Position numbers and translations under genes: made by a program. A DNA stretch of 13,114 bases from CAUPWF01 sp044425815 (GTDB lineage Bacteria; Bacillota; Clostridia; Lachnospirales; Lachnospiraceae), in contig JAWXVA010000070.1 of assembly GCA_044425815.1 (NCBI GenBank), positions 1-13,114 on the forward strand, given 5' to 3'. Positions 1 to 7,352 of this stretch are shown piece by piece (position 1 is the stretch's first letter; each line of letters starts with the position of its first letter). Below the pieces are notes generated by a model. It made no database searches. It worked only from the letters and a program-made list of their open reading frames with translations, and had not been told where the DNA came from.

Positions 1-81
1 TCGGTACTTGTGTCAGGAGTCGTCGTATCGGTACTCGTGTCAGGAGTTGTCGTATCGGTACTCGTATCAGGAGTTGTTGTG
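1..81 (-). repeat. Three 27-bp tandem repeats in the PBP tail
   Basis: Units at 1-27, 28-54 and 55-81 differ from one another at only a few positions and may continue past the left edge. Read on the minus strand in the PBP frame, each unit encodes PDTSTDTTT, so gain or loss of a unit keeps the frame. Further Thr/Asn/Ser-rich codons follow inward to about position 146. This is a coding minisatellite, not a CRISPR, because it has no spacers. Confidence 0.9.
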
Positions 82-2609
82 GTGGTATTACTGCTGGTAT
101 TATTACTGCTAGTATTGTTGTTGGTACTTCCACTAGATGTAGATTCAGGTAAAATCAGTGTATGACCTGTTGCAGTACATGTACACACCTCAGTTGGTAC
201 TGTATCTTCTGTAAAGTATTCATAAGTTGTAGGGCATGTTACCAGTCCAGTCAATGGTTCTACATAGGTATAACCAGGCGCTAAGTTAGCGAAAATGGAT
301 TCAACATCTTCCATATCCTTTGCTGCTACAGAGGTATCTGCAGCTGGCAACAGTCCCGAAACCGAACAAATCTGAACATATTTCAATGTAGAGTCTGATT
401 CGAAATCAATAACTGGTAAATCTTCATGCACTCGAGTCATAATAGCACTCCATAGCTTTGTATGATATGAACTATACCAACCTAAATTGGACATATCGTA
501 TGGCTGATCAAGACCAAACCATAGTGCAGCGGTGTAATAAGGTGTGAAACCAGAGAACCAAACGTCCTTATTATCACTTGTTGTTCCTGTTTTACCAGCA
601 ACTGCTTGTGAACCAATAGATGCATAACCACCAGTACCACTTGTTACAACACTTTGCATCGCACTTGTTAATAAAGCAGCAGTTGATTCTTTGATTACAG
701 TATGTGTCTCAGGCTGATTATCAATTAATATACTACCATCTGAATCATAAATCATAGTATATAGAATTGGTTCGGTATACGTACCACCGTTTGCAATTGC
801 AGCATAGGCTGCTGTAAGTTCAAGAGCAGTAACACCATTTGTTAATCCACCGAGAGCAGTAGCAGGACCATAGTCATTGGTACCACTTTCTTCTGGGTGC
901 ACTAATGTTGTGAATCCAAAGTCCATTAGATATTCCCAAACAACCTCATCTGTAACAGCATAGTACATCTTAACGGCAATGGTATTCAATGATTTCATAA
1001 TTGCGTATCGAATCGTAACAGCACCTTGGTAGCTATTACTATAGTTACTAACGATGGCACCATTTGGATATTCTACAGCTTCATCCACTTCAACAGTTGC
1101 TAACGTGACAGCACCAGTATCTAAAGCAGGAGCATAGGCAGCTACTATTTTAAATGTAGAACCAGGTTGTCTCGGCTCGTCTGCGCGGTTAAATGATAAA
1201 CTAGTTGTCTTCTCACCACGTCCACCTGCAATGGCTTTTACTTCGCCAGTGTATTGATCCATCAGTACGAATGCAGCTTGTGGTTGGGCTACGATACTTA
1301 GATTTTCATAGACTAAATCATCATCGCTAATATTTAAAGATTCTTTATATAATTCTATATCAGGTTCTATGCTGTCATAATCTAAATATAACAATGGATC
1401 AGAGCGACCATAATAGTCTTCAGACCATGTAGAAAAATGTGTGGTCCAATAATTTTCTTCCGAACCATCTTCACGAACAATGGTAATGGCATACGTAATA
1501 TTCCATGCTGTATTAGATGGGAAATTAGAATCATCACTTAATTCTTCATCTACGATTTGTTGCAATGCAGCATCTTGTGTAGAAACAACGGTAACACCGC
1601 CACTATATAATTTCGTTTTTGCTTGATCATATGTGTAACCTAATACTTCCTGCATATCTTCTAGAACTTGTTCGATGGTCAAATCAGTAAAATAAGAGTA
1701 TGGGGAAGCTTCCTCTGTAATCTGTGCATTTACAATTTGGATGCGTTCATATACTTCCGTGTCAGCAATCGCTTCGTCATATTCAGCTTGTGTAATATAA
1801 CCTTGTGTTAGCATATCGCCTAGAACTTTTTCTCGACGCTCTTCGTTAGCCTCAGGATAAGTGATTGGATTATATCCAGTAGGATTCTTAGTAATCCCTG
1901 CAATAACTGCACATTCAGAAAGTGTTAATTCACTTACATCTTTATCAAAATAGCGTAAGGATGCAGATTGTACACCTAGTGTACTTTGTCCCAAGTTGAT
2001 AGTATTAAGATAATTTTCTAAGATTGTCTCTTTCGAAATCTGAGTCTCTAAGTCGAGTGCTAGATAAATCTCCTGAATCTTACGCTCTACTCGATCATAA
2101 AGAGTTTCCTCATCCATGAAGTTAACAAATACACTGTTTTTGATTAATTGTTGTGTAATAGTACTGGCTCCTTCGGTAAAGTCACCTCCATTAGCAAGAC
2201 CTACTAGACCAGCACGTACAATTCCGATAGGGTCAATACCTGTATGCTCATTAAAACGTGAGTCTTCGATAGCTATAAATGCATTCTGTAAATCTTCTGG
2301 AATATTCTCAATCGGTGTATAAATACGATTCGAACCAGATTCTAGTAATTTCTCAAGTTCATTACCTTCTGTATCGACTATGAATGAAGAGTAACCGACA
2401 GGCGATACATCGTCAGGTGTAATCTCAGGCGAGCTATCTATAATATTTTTTAGGAATAAAAACATTCCTACTGCAACAGCAATGCATAGCAATATTACTA
2501 TTAGTAAAATAGCTTTAAAGCATCTAACTCCAATTCTCTTCTGCTTCATATCTTTTCTAGATGCGAAGTCTTTTTGCTTCTTTTCTATATTGTTTTTTCC
2601 ATAATTCAT
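1..2609 (-). CDS. Class A penicillin-binding protein (bifunctional glycosyltransferase/transpeptidase), 3' end outside window
   Basis: This is a PBP1A-type peptidoglycan synthase: it polymerises lipid II into glycan strands and cross-links stem peptides outside the membrane. The 869 codons in the window stay open to the left edge, so the C-terminus is missing. The order is a short basic cytoplasmic N-terminus, one membrane anchor at about residues 32-54, then a GT51 domain with the motif EDSRFNEHTGID (catalytic Glu115) and GASTITQQLIKN at about 147-158. The transpeptidase domain carries the acylation motif STFK (Ser484, Lys487), SLN (540-542) and KTGTT (673-677). All key residues of both activities are present. 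A Cys-containing segment follows, then from about residue 822 a Ser/Thr/Asn-rich tail passing into PDTSTDTTT repeats, probably a disordered extracellular region. The ATG at 2609 is set by AAGGAG about 9 bases upstream. It is transcribed away from the YigZ gene and has its own promoter. The exact PBP subclass is inferred. Confidence 0.96.
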   Translation of the reverse strand, partial: MNYGKNNIEKKQKDFASRKDMKQKRIGVRCFKAILLIVILLCIAVAVGMFLFLKNIIDSSPEITPDDVSPVGYSSFIVDTEGNELEKLLESGSNRIYTPIENIPEDLQNAFIAIEDSRFNEHTGIDPIGIVRAGLVGLANGGDFTEGASTITQQLIKNSVFVNFMDEETLYDRVERKIQEIYLALDLETQISKETILENYLNTINLGQSTLGVQSASLRYFDKDVSELTLSECAVIAGITKNPTGYNPITYPEANEERREKVLGDMLTQGYITQAEYDEAIADTEVYERIQIVNAQITEEASPYSYFTDLTIEQVLEDMQEVLGYTYDQAKTKLYSGGVTVVSTQDAALQQIVDEELSDDSNFPSNTAWNITYAITIVREDGSEENYWTTHFSTWSEDYYGRSDPLLYLDYDSIEPDIELYKESLNISDDDLVYENLSIVAQPQAAFVLMDQYTGEVKAIAGGRGEKTTSLSFNRADEPRQPGSTFKIVAAYAPALDTGAVTLATVEVDEAVEYPNGAIVSNYSNSYQGAVTIRYAIMKSLNTIAVKMYYAVTDEVVWEYLMDFGFTTLVHPEESGTNDYGPATALGGLTNGVTALELTAAYAAIANGGTYTEPILYTMIYDSDGSILIDNQPETHTVIKESTAALLTSAMQSVVTSGTGGYASIGSQAVAGKTGTTSDNKDVWFSGFTPYYTAALWFGLDQPYDMSNLGWYSSYHTKLWSAIMTRVHEDLPVIDFESDSTLKYVQICSVSGLLPAADTSVAAKDMEDVESIFANLAPGYTYVEPLTGLVTCPTTYEYFTEDTVPTEVCTCTATGHTLILPESTSSGSTNNNTSSNNTSSNTTTTTPDTSTDTTTPDTSTDTTTPDTST

Positions 2610-2635
2610 GAGTGTTATTCTCCTTTATCCTTGCT

Positions 2636-2664
2636 ATTATAGCAAATCATCAAACTATAATAAA
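2636..2664 (-). promoter_or_regulatory. Putative sigma-A promoter of the PBP gene
   Basis: On the minus strand a perfect TATAAT (2641 to 2636) lies 26 bases before the ATG, giving a leader of about 19 bases. The -35 at 17-bp spacing (TTTATT, 2664-2659) is poor, so the call rests on the -10 element. Confidence 0.5.
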
Positions 2665-2782
2665 GGATTAATTATAAAGTTTCACAATCCTAATAGAATA
2701 ATTAAGAAAAAATTTAAAAATTACTGTATTGAACAGAGGTAAAAGAAGCTACTATCTATACATATTGACTGGAAAAAACAGT

Positions 2783-2810
2783 TTGCAAATATCATGAAGT
2801 ATGCAATAAT
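2783..2810 (+). promoter_or_regulatory. Weak candidate promoter for the YigZ-family gene
   Basis: TTGCAA (2783-2788) and AATAAT (2805-2810) are separated by 16 bases and sit about 47 bases before the ATG. A second possible -10, TAAAAT at 2817-2822, has no good -35 partner. Both are modest matches in AT-rich DNA, so the exact start is uncertain. Confidence 0.35.
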
Positions 2811-2857
2811 GTTAGATAAAATGTAAACAAATTCCATAAAACGAGGAAGTGGCAGAA

Positions 2858-3502
2858 ATGGTAGAAAATTACAGAATAATCGCTGGCGATAAAGACTGTG
2901 TGTACACAGATGAAATAGTAGAAAAAAAATCAAGGTTTATTGCATCTGTTAAACAAGTAGAAACGGAAGAAGAGGCAGTGGCATTTATAAATCAAGTTAA
3001 GAAAAAGCATTATGATGCACGACATAATTGCAGTGCTTTTATAATAGGAAAGAAAAAAGAATTGGTTAGGTGCAATGATGATGGAGAACCAAGCGGAACG
3101 GCGGGGAAACCGATGCTTGAAGTCTTACTAGGAAGTGATCTAGTCAATGTGGCTGTTGTTGTTACCAGATATTTTGGAGGAACCCTTTTAGGAACGGGCG
3201 GGCTTGTCCGTGCTTATACAGATGCTACGAAAGCAGGATTAGCTCAGTGTCAAACTGCGATTATGAGCAAGGGGAAGAAAGTGAAGATTCATACAGATTA
3301 CAATACTATTGGGAAGATATTGTATGAACTTGGTCAGCGAGGATTAAACCAAGAGGATAGTGAGTATACGGATGTGATTGTGTTGACTGTAATCGTGCCG
3401 ATTGAAGATGTGGATGGATTTGAGAAGAAAATGACGGAGATTAGTGCTGGAAAGACGAGAGTAGAAGTGGTGGAAGAAGTGTATTTTGAGAAGATAGAAT
3501 AG
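2858..3502 (+). CDS. yigZ: YigZ/IMPACT (UPF0029) family protein
   Basis: This 214-residue protein has the usual length and both halves of the bacterial YigZ/YvyE family. The N-terminal UPF0029 domain shows KSRFIA (24-29), the H-x-A-x-HN pattern (HYDARHNCSAF, 51-61), DDGEPSGTAGKP (74-85) and VVTRYFGGTLLGTGGLVRAY (101-120). The C-terminal half matches the small ferredoxin-like DUF1949 domain. The family is related to eukaryotic IMPACT, a regulator of the kinase GCN2; the bacterial role is not settled, though nucleic-acid or ribosome association has been suggested. The ATG at 2858 is chosen over an in-frame GTG at 2849 because GAGGAA at 2843-2848 is 9 bases from the ATG but touches the GTG. The gene is intact. 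The following rhuM remnant begins 20 bases after its stop. Confidence 0.95.
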   Translation: MVENYRIIAGDKDCVYTDEIVEKKSRFIASVKQVETEEEAVAFINQVKKKHYDARHNCSAFIIGKKKELVRCNDDGEPSGTAGKPMLEVLLGSDLVNVAVVVTRYFGGTLLGTGGLVRAYTDATKAGLAQCQTAIMSKGKKVKIHTDYNTIGKILYELGQRGLNQEDSEYTDVIVLTVIVPIEDVDGFEKKMTEISAGKTRVEVVEEVYFEKIE

Positions 3503-3522
3503 TAGGAAGGAATAGTCATTTT

Positions 3523-4183
3523 ATGGGAAATAAAAAGGAAATACGTTCATCAACAGCTGAATATTTAACATTTGTTGCTGCTACTGGTGAGCAATCTAAT
3601 AGTACACAAATGAGATATGAAGATGAAAATATATGGTTGACACAAAAAATGATGGCAGAACTTTACGATGTGAGTGTATCTGCAATAAATCAACATATAA
3701 AAAAGATTTTCGATGATGAGGAACTAGATGAAAAAGCAGTTATGTTTCGAAAGTGGGCAAATGCTATTGTAAAAGATTATACGATTCAAGGTTGGGCAAT
3801 GGATACGGAACGTCTTAAAAAAGGTGGAACTATTCTTGATAAAGATTATTTTGAGAAACAACTTGAAAAAATTCGTGAAATCAGATTATCTGAAAGAAGA
3901 TTTTTTGCAGCAGTACAGAATAAGATGCATTTTAGTATTCATGGAAAAACGGCCGCTGAACTCATTTAAATAGAGCAGATGCCACTAAGACACATATGGG
4001 ATTAACTAGTTGGGACGGTTCGCCTGAAGGGAAAATTCATAAGTTAGATGTGATAATTGCAAAGAATTATTTAAGCAATTTTGAAATGGAACAATTACAG
4101 AGAATCGTATTATACAAGATGAATTATTTCTTTCTGATTATGATAAATATCTTTTGGAACTTGAAAATATTGTGAAGGAATAA
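3523..4183 (+). pseudogene. rhuM: Decayed RhuM-family gene with internal deletions and a frameshift
   Basis: The first reading frame gives 148 residues beginning MGNKKEIRSS and contains the conserved RhuM N-terminus (EYLTFVAATG, IWLTQKMMAELYDVSVSAIN). RhuM proteins, named from a Salmonella pathogenicity-island gene, are usually over 300 residues and occur widely as accessory genes of unknown biochemical role. Compared with remembered family sequence, DEKAV joins directly to MFRKWAN (about 35 residues lost near 3740), and SERR joins to FFAAVQNK (about 20 lost near 3900). A stop follows AAELI at 3967-3969. The family sequence resumes in another frame as RADATKTHMGLTSW, consistent with loss of one base in a Tyr-Asn codon pair. 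A further block is lost near 4105 before the C-terminal IIQDELFLSDYDKYL, which ends at 4183. The start has only a distant ribosome site (AGGAAGG, 12 bases). A shortened N-terminal protein could still be made, but full function is unlikely. Confidence 0.8.
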
Positions 4184-4199
4184 AGAGGCTAAACATCTT

Positions 4200-4261
4200 A
4201 TGGATAATTTACGTGTAGAATAAGTGACGGAAGAAATGCATTTTGAAATACCTATAATAAC
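4200..4261 (+). other. Possible remnant resembling the 3' end of the YigZ gene
   Basis: Between the rhuM remnant and the MATE gene, 4215-4249 resembles 3461-3490 at the end of the YigZ gene. Past a 3-base TAA insertion, a 23-base stretch matches at 19 positions and all four differences are transitions. Translated, RVE-stop-VTEEMHFE parallels RVEVVEEVYFE. The stretch is short, so it could be chance or the tail of an unrelated broken gene. No functional gene lies here. Confidence 0.3.
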
Positions 4262-4282
4262 AAGACAAGAGGAAAAGAAACA

Positions 4283-5626
4283 GTGAAGAAAAATGTAGAT
4301 TTATTAAATGGCTCTATAGCAGGAGCACTCACCAGATTGGCATTGCCGATTATGGCGACGTCATTCTTACAGATGGCATACAATCTTACAGATATGATAT
4401 GGATTGGGAAAGTGGGCAGTGATGCAGTTGCAGCAGTTGGTGTTGCTGGGATGTTTATCTGGTTGGCAAATGGAATTGCGATGATTCCTAGGATTGGTGG
4501 ACAAGTCAAAGTAGGACAAAGTTTAGGCGCAGAGAAAGAAATGGAAGCAGCGTCTTATGCCAAAAGTGCTTTCCAAGTAGCGATTACACTAGGCGTTCTA
4601 TATGGAGTCTTATGTTTTTGCTTTCACCACGGGTTAGTAGAGTTCTTTCAAATGGATAATCAACAGATTGTTCAAGATGCGGAGCAGTATTTGATGGTGA
4701 CATGCGGGCTAGTTACGATTAGCTTTATGAATCAAATATTTACTGGGACATGGACTGCGATAGGCAATAGTACAGTGACACTGCGGGCAACATTAATAGG
4801 ATTATCGATTAATCTAATACTGGATCCAGTTTTGATATTTGGTATAGGACCATTTCCTGAATTAGGAACATTAGGGGCTGCTATAGCTACCGTATTTGCA
4901 CAACTAATAGTGTTCGTGGTATTTTGTGTTGTAAGTAGAAGAGAGAAAACAGTCTTTATGAATATGAATCATGCATTTCAAATAGATTGGAATAAGGTGA
5001 AAAGTATTCTGCAAGTCGGATTTCCAGCAGGATTTCAGAATATGATGTTTACTGGAATCTCGATGATAGTAGCACGAATGATTACGAGCTTTGGCGATGC
5101 GGCAATTGCAGTGCAAAAAGTAGGGACACAAATAGAGTCGATCAGTTGGATGACAGCAGAAGGATTTGGGACAGCAGTGAATGCACTGATTGCCCAGAAT
5201 CATGGAGCGAGACAGGAAAATAGAGTAGATAAAGGATATAGAACTGCAATTATAATTATGGGTGCATGGGGGATTTTAACAAGTTTTGTACTGATTGTTT
5301 TTCCAGAACCATTATTTAGAATATTTATACAAGAAGAAAATGTAGTTCCGTTAGGGATTGATTATCTGCGAATTGTAGGTTATTCACAGCTTTTCATGTG
5401 TATGGAATTAGCAACAGCTGGAGCGTTCCAAGGATTAGGAAAGACATTACCACCTTCTATAAGTGGGATTACGTTCACGGTGATTCGTATTCCGTTAGCG
5501 TATGCACTGGCACAGACATCGCTAGGGTTAAATGGAATTTGGTGGGCAATTACCATTTCAGCAATTGCAAAAGGCGTAGTATTGCCAATTTGGTTCTTAA
5601 AACATAGAAGCAAGGACAATGGATAG
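4283..5626 (+). CDS. MATE-family multidrug/Na+ antiporter
   Basis: This 447-residue membrane protein has the usual length and composition of a DinF/NorM-type MATE exporter: two homologous six-helix halves that expel cationic or aromatic compounds in exchange for Na+ or H+. Typical features are the N-terminal LTRLALPIMATSFLQMAYNLTDMIWIG (about residues 16-42), the GGQVKVGQSLGAEKEMEAA loop after helix 2 (72-90), and the second-half FPAGFQNMMFTGISMIVARMI followed by a segment ending TAVNALIAQNHGA. The start is GTG at 4283, supported by AGAGGA at 4268-4273 (9-base spacing); there is no in-frame ATG nearby. No clear promoter is visible just upstream, so transcription may come from the YigZ/rhuM side. 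The gene ends towards hpf, with a shared stem between them. The substrate cannot be predicted. Confidence 0.95.
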   Translation: MKKNVDLLNGSIAGALTRLALPIMATSFLQMAYNLTDMIWIGKVGSDAVAAVGVAGMFIWLANGIAMIPRIGGQVKVGQSLGAEKEMEAASYAKSAFQVAITLGVLYGVLCFCFHHGLVEFFQMDNQQIVQDAEQYLMVTCGLVTISFMNQIFTGTWTAIGNSTVTLRATLIGLSINLILDPVLIFGIGPFPELGTLGAAIATVFAQLIVFVVFCVVSRREKTVFMNMNHAFQIDWNKVKSILQVGFPAGFQNMMFTGISMIVARMITSFGDAAIAVQKVGTQIESISWMTAEGFGTAVNALIAQNHGARQENRVDKGYRTAIIIMGAWGILTSFVLIVFPEPLFRIFIQEENVVPLGIDYLRIVGYSQLFMCMELATAGAFQGLGKTLPPSISGITFTVIRIPLAYALAQTSLGLNGIWWAITISAIAKGVVLPIWFLKHRSKDNG

Positions 5627-5654
5627 GTGAAATGGCGACAAAAAAGGAAGTGTA

Positions 5655-5682
5655 CGAAATAGATGATTACTCATCTATTTCG
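5655..5682. terminator. Putative bidirectional terminator between MATE and hpf
   Basis: A perfect 12-bp inverted repeat (CGAAATAGATGA / TCATCTATTTCG) with a 4-base loop lies between two convergent genes. Neither side has an immediate long T-run: on the minus strand TTTTTT starts about 9 bases beyond the stem, and on the plus strand only scattered Ts follow. Position and symmetry support termination; efficiency is uncertain. Confidence 0.65.
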
Positions 5683-5725
5683 CAACACCCCTTATTATAT
5701 TAGGTACTATTAGCTATTTAGAAGT

Positions 5726-6256
5726 CTAGTGGAACTCTGGTTCGATTAAACCATAAGTGCCATTTTTGCGTTTGTAAACAACGTTTACTTCATCCGTATT
5801 AGCATTAGCAAATACATAGAAGTCATGTCCAAGTAATCCCATTTGAACAACAGCATCTTCTGGGAACATTGGCTTGATTCCGAATTGTTTCGTTTTAACG
5901 ATTTTAACGTCTTCATCTTCATAGGAATCATCATCAAAGAATGCTTCATTAAATGTTCCAGATGCTTTATGACGAGCAAGTAGTTTTGTTTTATATTTTC
6001 GTAATTGTCTTTCGATAATTTCTTCTACTAGGTCAATGGATACATACATATTGTCACTAACCTGCTCAGATCGAATGATATCACCTTTGACAGGAATGGT
6101 TACCTCTATTTTGTGTCTGTCTTTTTCTACACTTATTGTTACAATAATTTCTGTTTCTGGTGTGAAATACCTCTCTAATTTCCCTAACTTTTGTTCGATA
6201 GTATCCTTTAATGCTGGTGTTACATCGATGTTTTTTCCACTGATAATAAATTTCAT
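5726..6256 (-). CDS. hpf: Long-form ribosome hibernation promoting factor (HPF/RaiA family)
   Basis: Long HPF binds the 30S decoding region and joins two 70S ribosomes into inactive 100S dimers in stationary phase or stress. The 176-residue protein has both parts. An N-terminal S30AE domain (about 1-98) starts MKFIISGKNIDVTPALKDTIEQKLGKLERYF and includes the basic helix IIERQLRKYKTKLLARHK. An acidic linker follows (about 103-117), then the C-terminal dimerisation domain (about 120-174) with VKTKQFGIKPMFPEDAVVQMGLLGHDFYVF. The ATG at 6256 is preferred to an in-frame TTG at 6265: AGGAG at 6270-6266 lies 9 bases from the ATG but directly abuts the TTG. The gene has a strong promoter of its own and is divergent from the tetR gene. 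Nothing is missing or unusual. Confidence 0.97.
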   Translation of the reverse strand: MKFIISGKNIDVTPALKDTIEQKLGKLERYFTPETEIIVTISVEKDRHKIEVTIPVKGDIIRSEQVSDNMYVSIDLVEEIIERQLRKYKTKLLARHKASGTFNEAFFDDDSYEDEDVKIVKTKQFGIKPMFPEDAVVQMGLLGHDFYVFANANTDEVNVVYKRKNGTYGLIEPEFH

Positions 6257-6313
6257 TATGCTCAACTCCTTTTCAATGTATTGTACATCTGTGTAAGATA
6301 TGTACTTGCGTTC

Positions 6314-6342
6314 ATTATATAATATGTAATATTAAATTTCAA
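6314..6342 (-). promoter_or_regulatory. Sigma-A-type promoter of hpf
   Basis: On the minus strand TTGAAA (6342-6337), a 17-base spacer and a perfect TATAAT (6319-6314) lie about 57 bases before the hpf ATG. No separate stress-sigma motif was recognised. Confidence 0.8.
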
Positions 6343-6441
6343 CTATATTTAGAATAATAAGGATAAATTAATGTAATAACTGATAATTGAAGCAACGAAT
6401 GATGTTTTGTGCGGAATTTGGAAAAAGATTGTAAACTATTA

Positions 6442-6470
6442 GTGACAAGAAAAAATAAGTTTGATACAAT
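6442..6470 (+). promoter_or_regulatory. Promoter of the tetR-family gene
   Basis: GTGACA (6442-6447) and TACAAT (6465-6470), each one base from consensus, are 17 bases apart. TG at 6462-6463 adds an extended -10 element. The predicted leader is about 60 bases. The bases around the -10 (GATACAATAT) weakly resemble one arm of the downstream palindrome at 7283-7311, which might allow autoregulation. Confidence 0.7.
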
Positions 6471-6536
6471 ATGTGTAGTAAATGAGATAATATTATGTAT
6501 TTGAATGATAAAATACTAGAGTGAAGAGGTGCGAGG

Positions 6537-7190
6537 ATGGAAAATCATAATTCTTTAAATGCAAAAGACAGAATTCTAGAGGCTGCCACAAGATTATTTA
6601 TTGAAAAAGGATACAAGGAAACTACGTCTAGAATGATAGCGAAGGAAGCAAATGTAAATTTGGGGTTATTGCCATATTATTTTGAAAAAAAAGAAAATAT
6701 TGCAATTAATGTTTATTCAAAGCATATGAAGAGTCTAAATCAAAAGATAGATTATAAAATGTTCAATATAGAAAATAGTATAGAGCATTTTTTGTTTACG
6801 TATGCGATGCTACAATATCATATGAATCAGGAACCAGGGCTTATGAAGCTTTACCTTGAACTTATCAAAGAAGATATCATGTTATACTCTATTGAAGAAT
6901 ATACTGTACGCTCCTTAGAATTGGTTGAAAGAGAATATAATTTAATACTAGGTGATAATGATTTGACGATGGCGTTGAATGTAATAAAAGGTATGGAACG
7001 TACTTTGATGTTGGGAAAAAAAGAGAAAAAAAATGAGTTGGATGATTATGCCATTAATGTGGAAATTATAAAATGTGGTTTGTTATATCTGGGAGTGGAA
7101 AGAGGAACTTTAGAAAAAAATGTAGATAGTGTGGAAATGAAATTACATACAGCAGGAATAGATTTTGAAGTGTTTAAACATCATATGTAA
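6537..7190 (+). CDS. TetR/AcrR-family transcriptional regulator
   Basis: This 217-residue protein has TetR-family length and fold. The N-terminal DNA-binding domain is recognisable at about 10-60: KDRILEAATRLFIEKGYKET, then the helix-turn-helix TSRMIAKEANVNLGLLPYYF and KKENIAINVY. The remainder is a divergent, helical ligand-binding/dimerisation domain whose ligand cannot be told from sequence. The ATG at 6537 follows GAAGAGG at 6523-6529 (7-base gap). It has its own promoter and a strong terminator, so it is a single-gene unit directly upstream of the MFS/hydrolase operon. The perfect palindrome over that operon's promoter makes it the likely repressor of those two genes; this link is inference from position and symmetry. 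A small molecule imported or hydrolysed by the operon products would be the natural inducer. Confidence 0.92.
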   Translation: MENHNSLNAKDRILEAATRLFIEKGYKETTSRMIAKEANVNLGLLPYYFEKKENIAINVYSKHMKSLNQKIDYKMFNIENSIEHFLFTYAMLQYHMNQEPGLMKLYLELIKEDIMLYSIEEYTVRSLELVEREYNLILGDNDLTMALNVIKGMERTLMLGKKEKKNELDDYAINVEIIKCGLLYLGVERGTLEKNVDSVEMKLHTAGIDFEVFKHHM

Positions 7191-7199
7191 CAAAAAGAG

Positions 7200-7243
7200 A
7201 TACACATTTTTTCGCGGTAAAGAGCGAAAGAATGTGTATTTTT
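7200..7243 (+). terminator. Intrinsic terminator after the tetR-family gene
   Basis: A 16-bp stem (7200-7215 with 7224-7239) has a single G-U pair and an 8-base loop, and runs straight into TTTT at 7240-7243. It starts 9 bases after the tetR stop codon, isolating tetR from the next operon. Confidence 0.9.
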
Positions 7244-7257
7244 ATGCAAACAATGCA

Positions 7258-7286
7258 TTGACATGAAAATATCAAAATGGTATTAT
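7258..7286 (+). promoter_or_regulatory. Strong promoter of the MFS/hydrolase operon
   Basis: A perfect -35 TTGACA (7258-7263), a 17-base spacer and TATTAT (7281-7286, one mismatch) give a near-consensus sigma-A promoter. Predicted transcription start is near 7293, inside the 29-bp palindrome, with a leader of about 60 bases. A near-consensus promoter overlapped by an operator is the usual design for a tightly repressed, inducible unit. Confidence 0.88.
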
Positions 7287-7311
7287 ACTTGTATAAATTA
7301 TACAAGTATAA
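7283..7311. promoter_or_regulatory. Perfect 29-bp palindromic operator, probably for the TetR-family regulator
   Basis: Arms TTATACTTGTATAA (7283-7296) and TTATACAAGTATAA (7298-7311) are exact reverse complements around one central A. The site overlaps the -10 and the predicted start, where bound protein would block polymerase. Each arm is itself nearly palindromic (TATAC-tt-GTATA), so two dimers could bind, as QacR of the same family does on its 28-bp operator. Assignment to the adjacent TetR protein is inferred. Confidence 0.85.
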
Positions 7312-7352
7312 ATATTGTAAAGGTTTAAAGAAAGGGAAAGAGGTAGAAAAGA

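Noticed and set aside
1..81. CRISPR-like array
   Set aside because: Units are directly adjacent with no spacers and are in frame inside the PBP coding sequence.
2849..2857. GTG start three codons upstream for the YigZ-family gene
   Set aside because: The ribosome site GAGGAA at 2843-2848 directly abuts this GTG; it is correctly spaced for the ATG at 2858.
4252..5619. Minus-strand open frames opposite the MATE gene
   Set aside because: They have no ribosome sites and are antisense to a clearly conserved membrane protein.
6257..6265. TTG start three codons upstream for hpf
   Set aside because: AGGAG abuts the TTG, while the ATG at 6256 has 9-base spacing and begins the conserved MKFIISGKNI.
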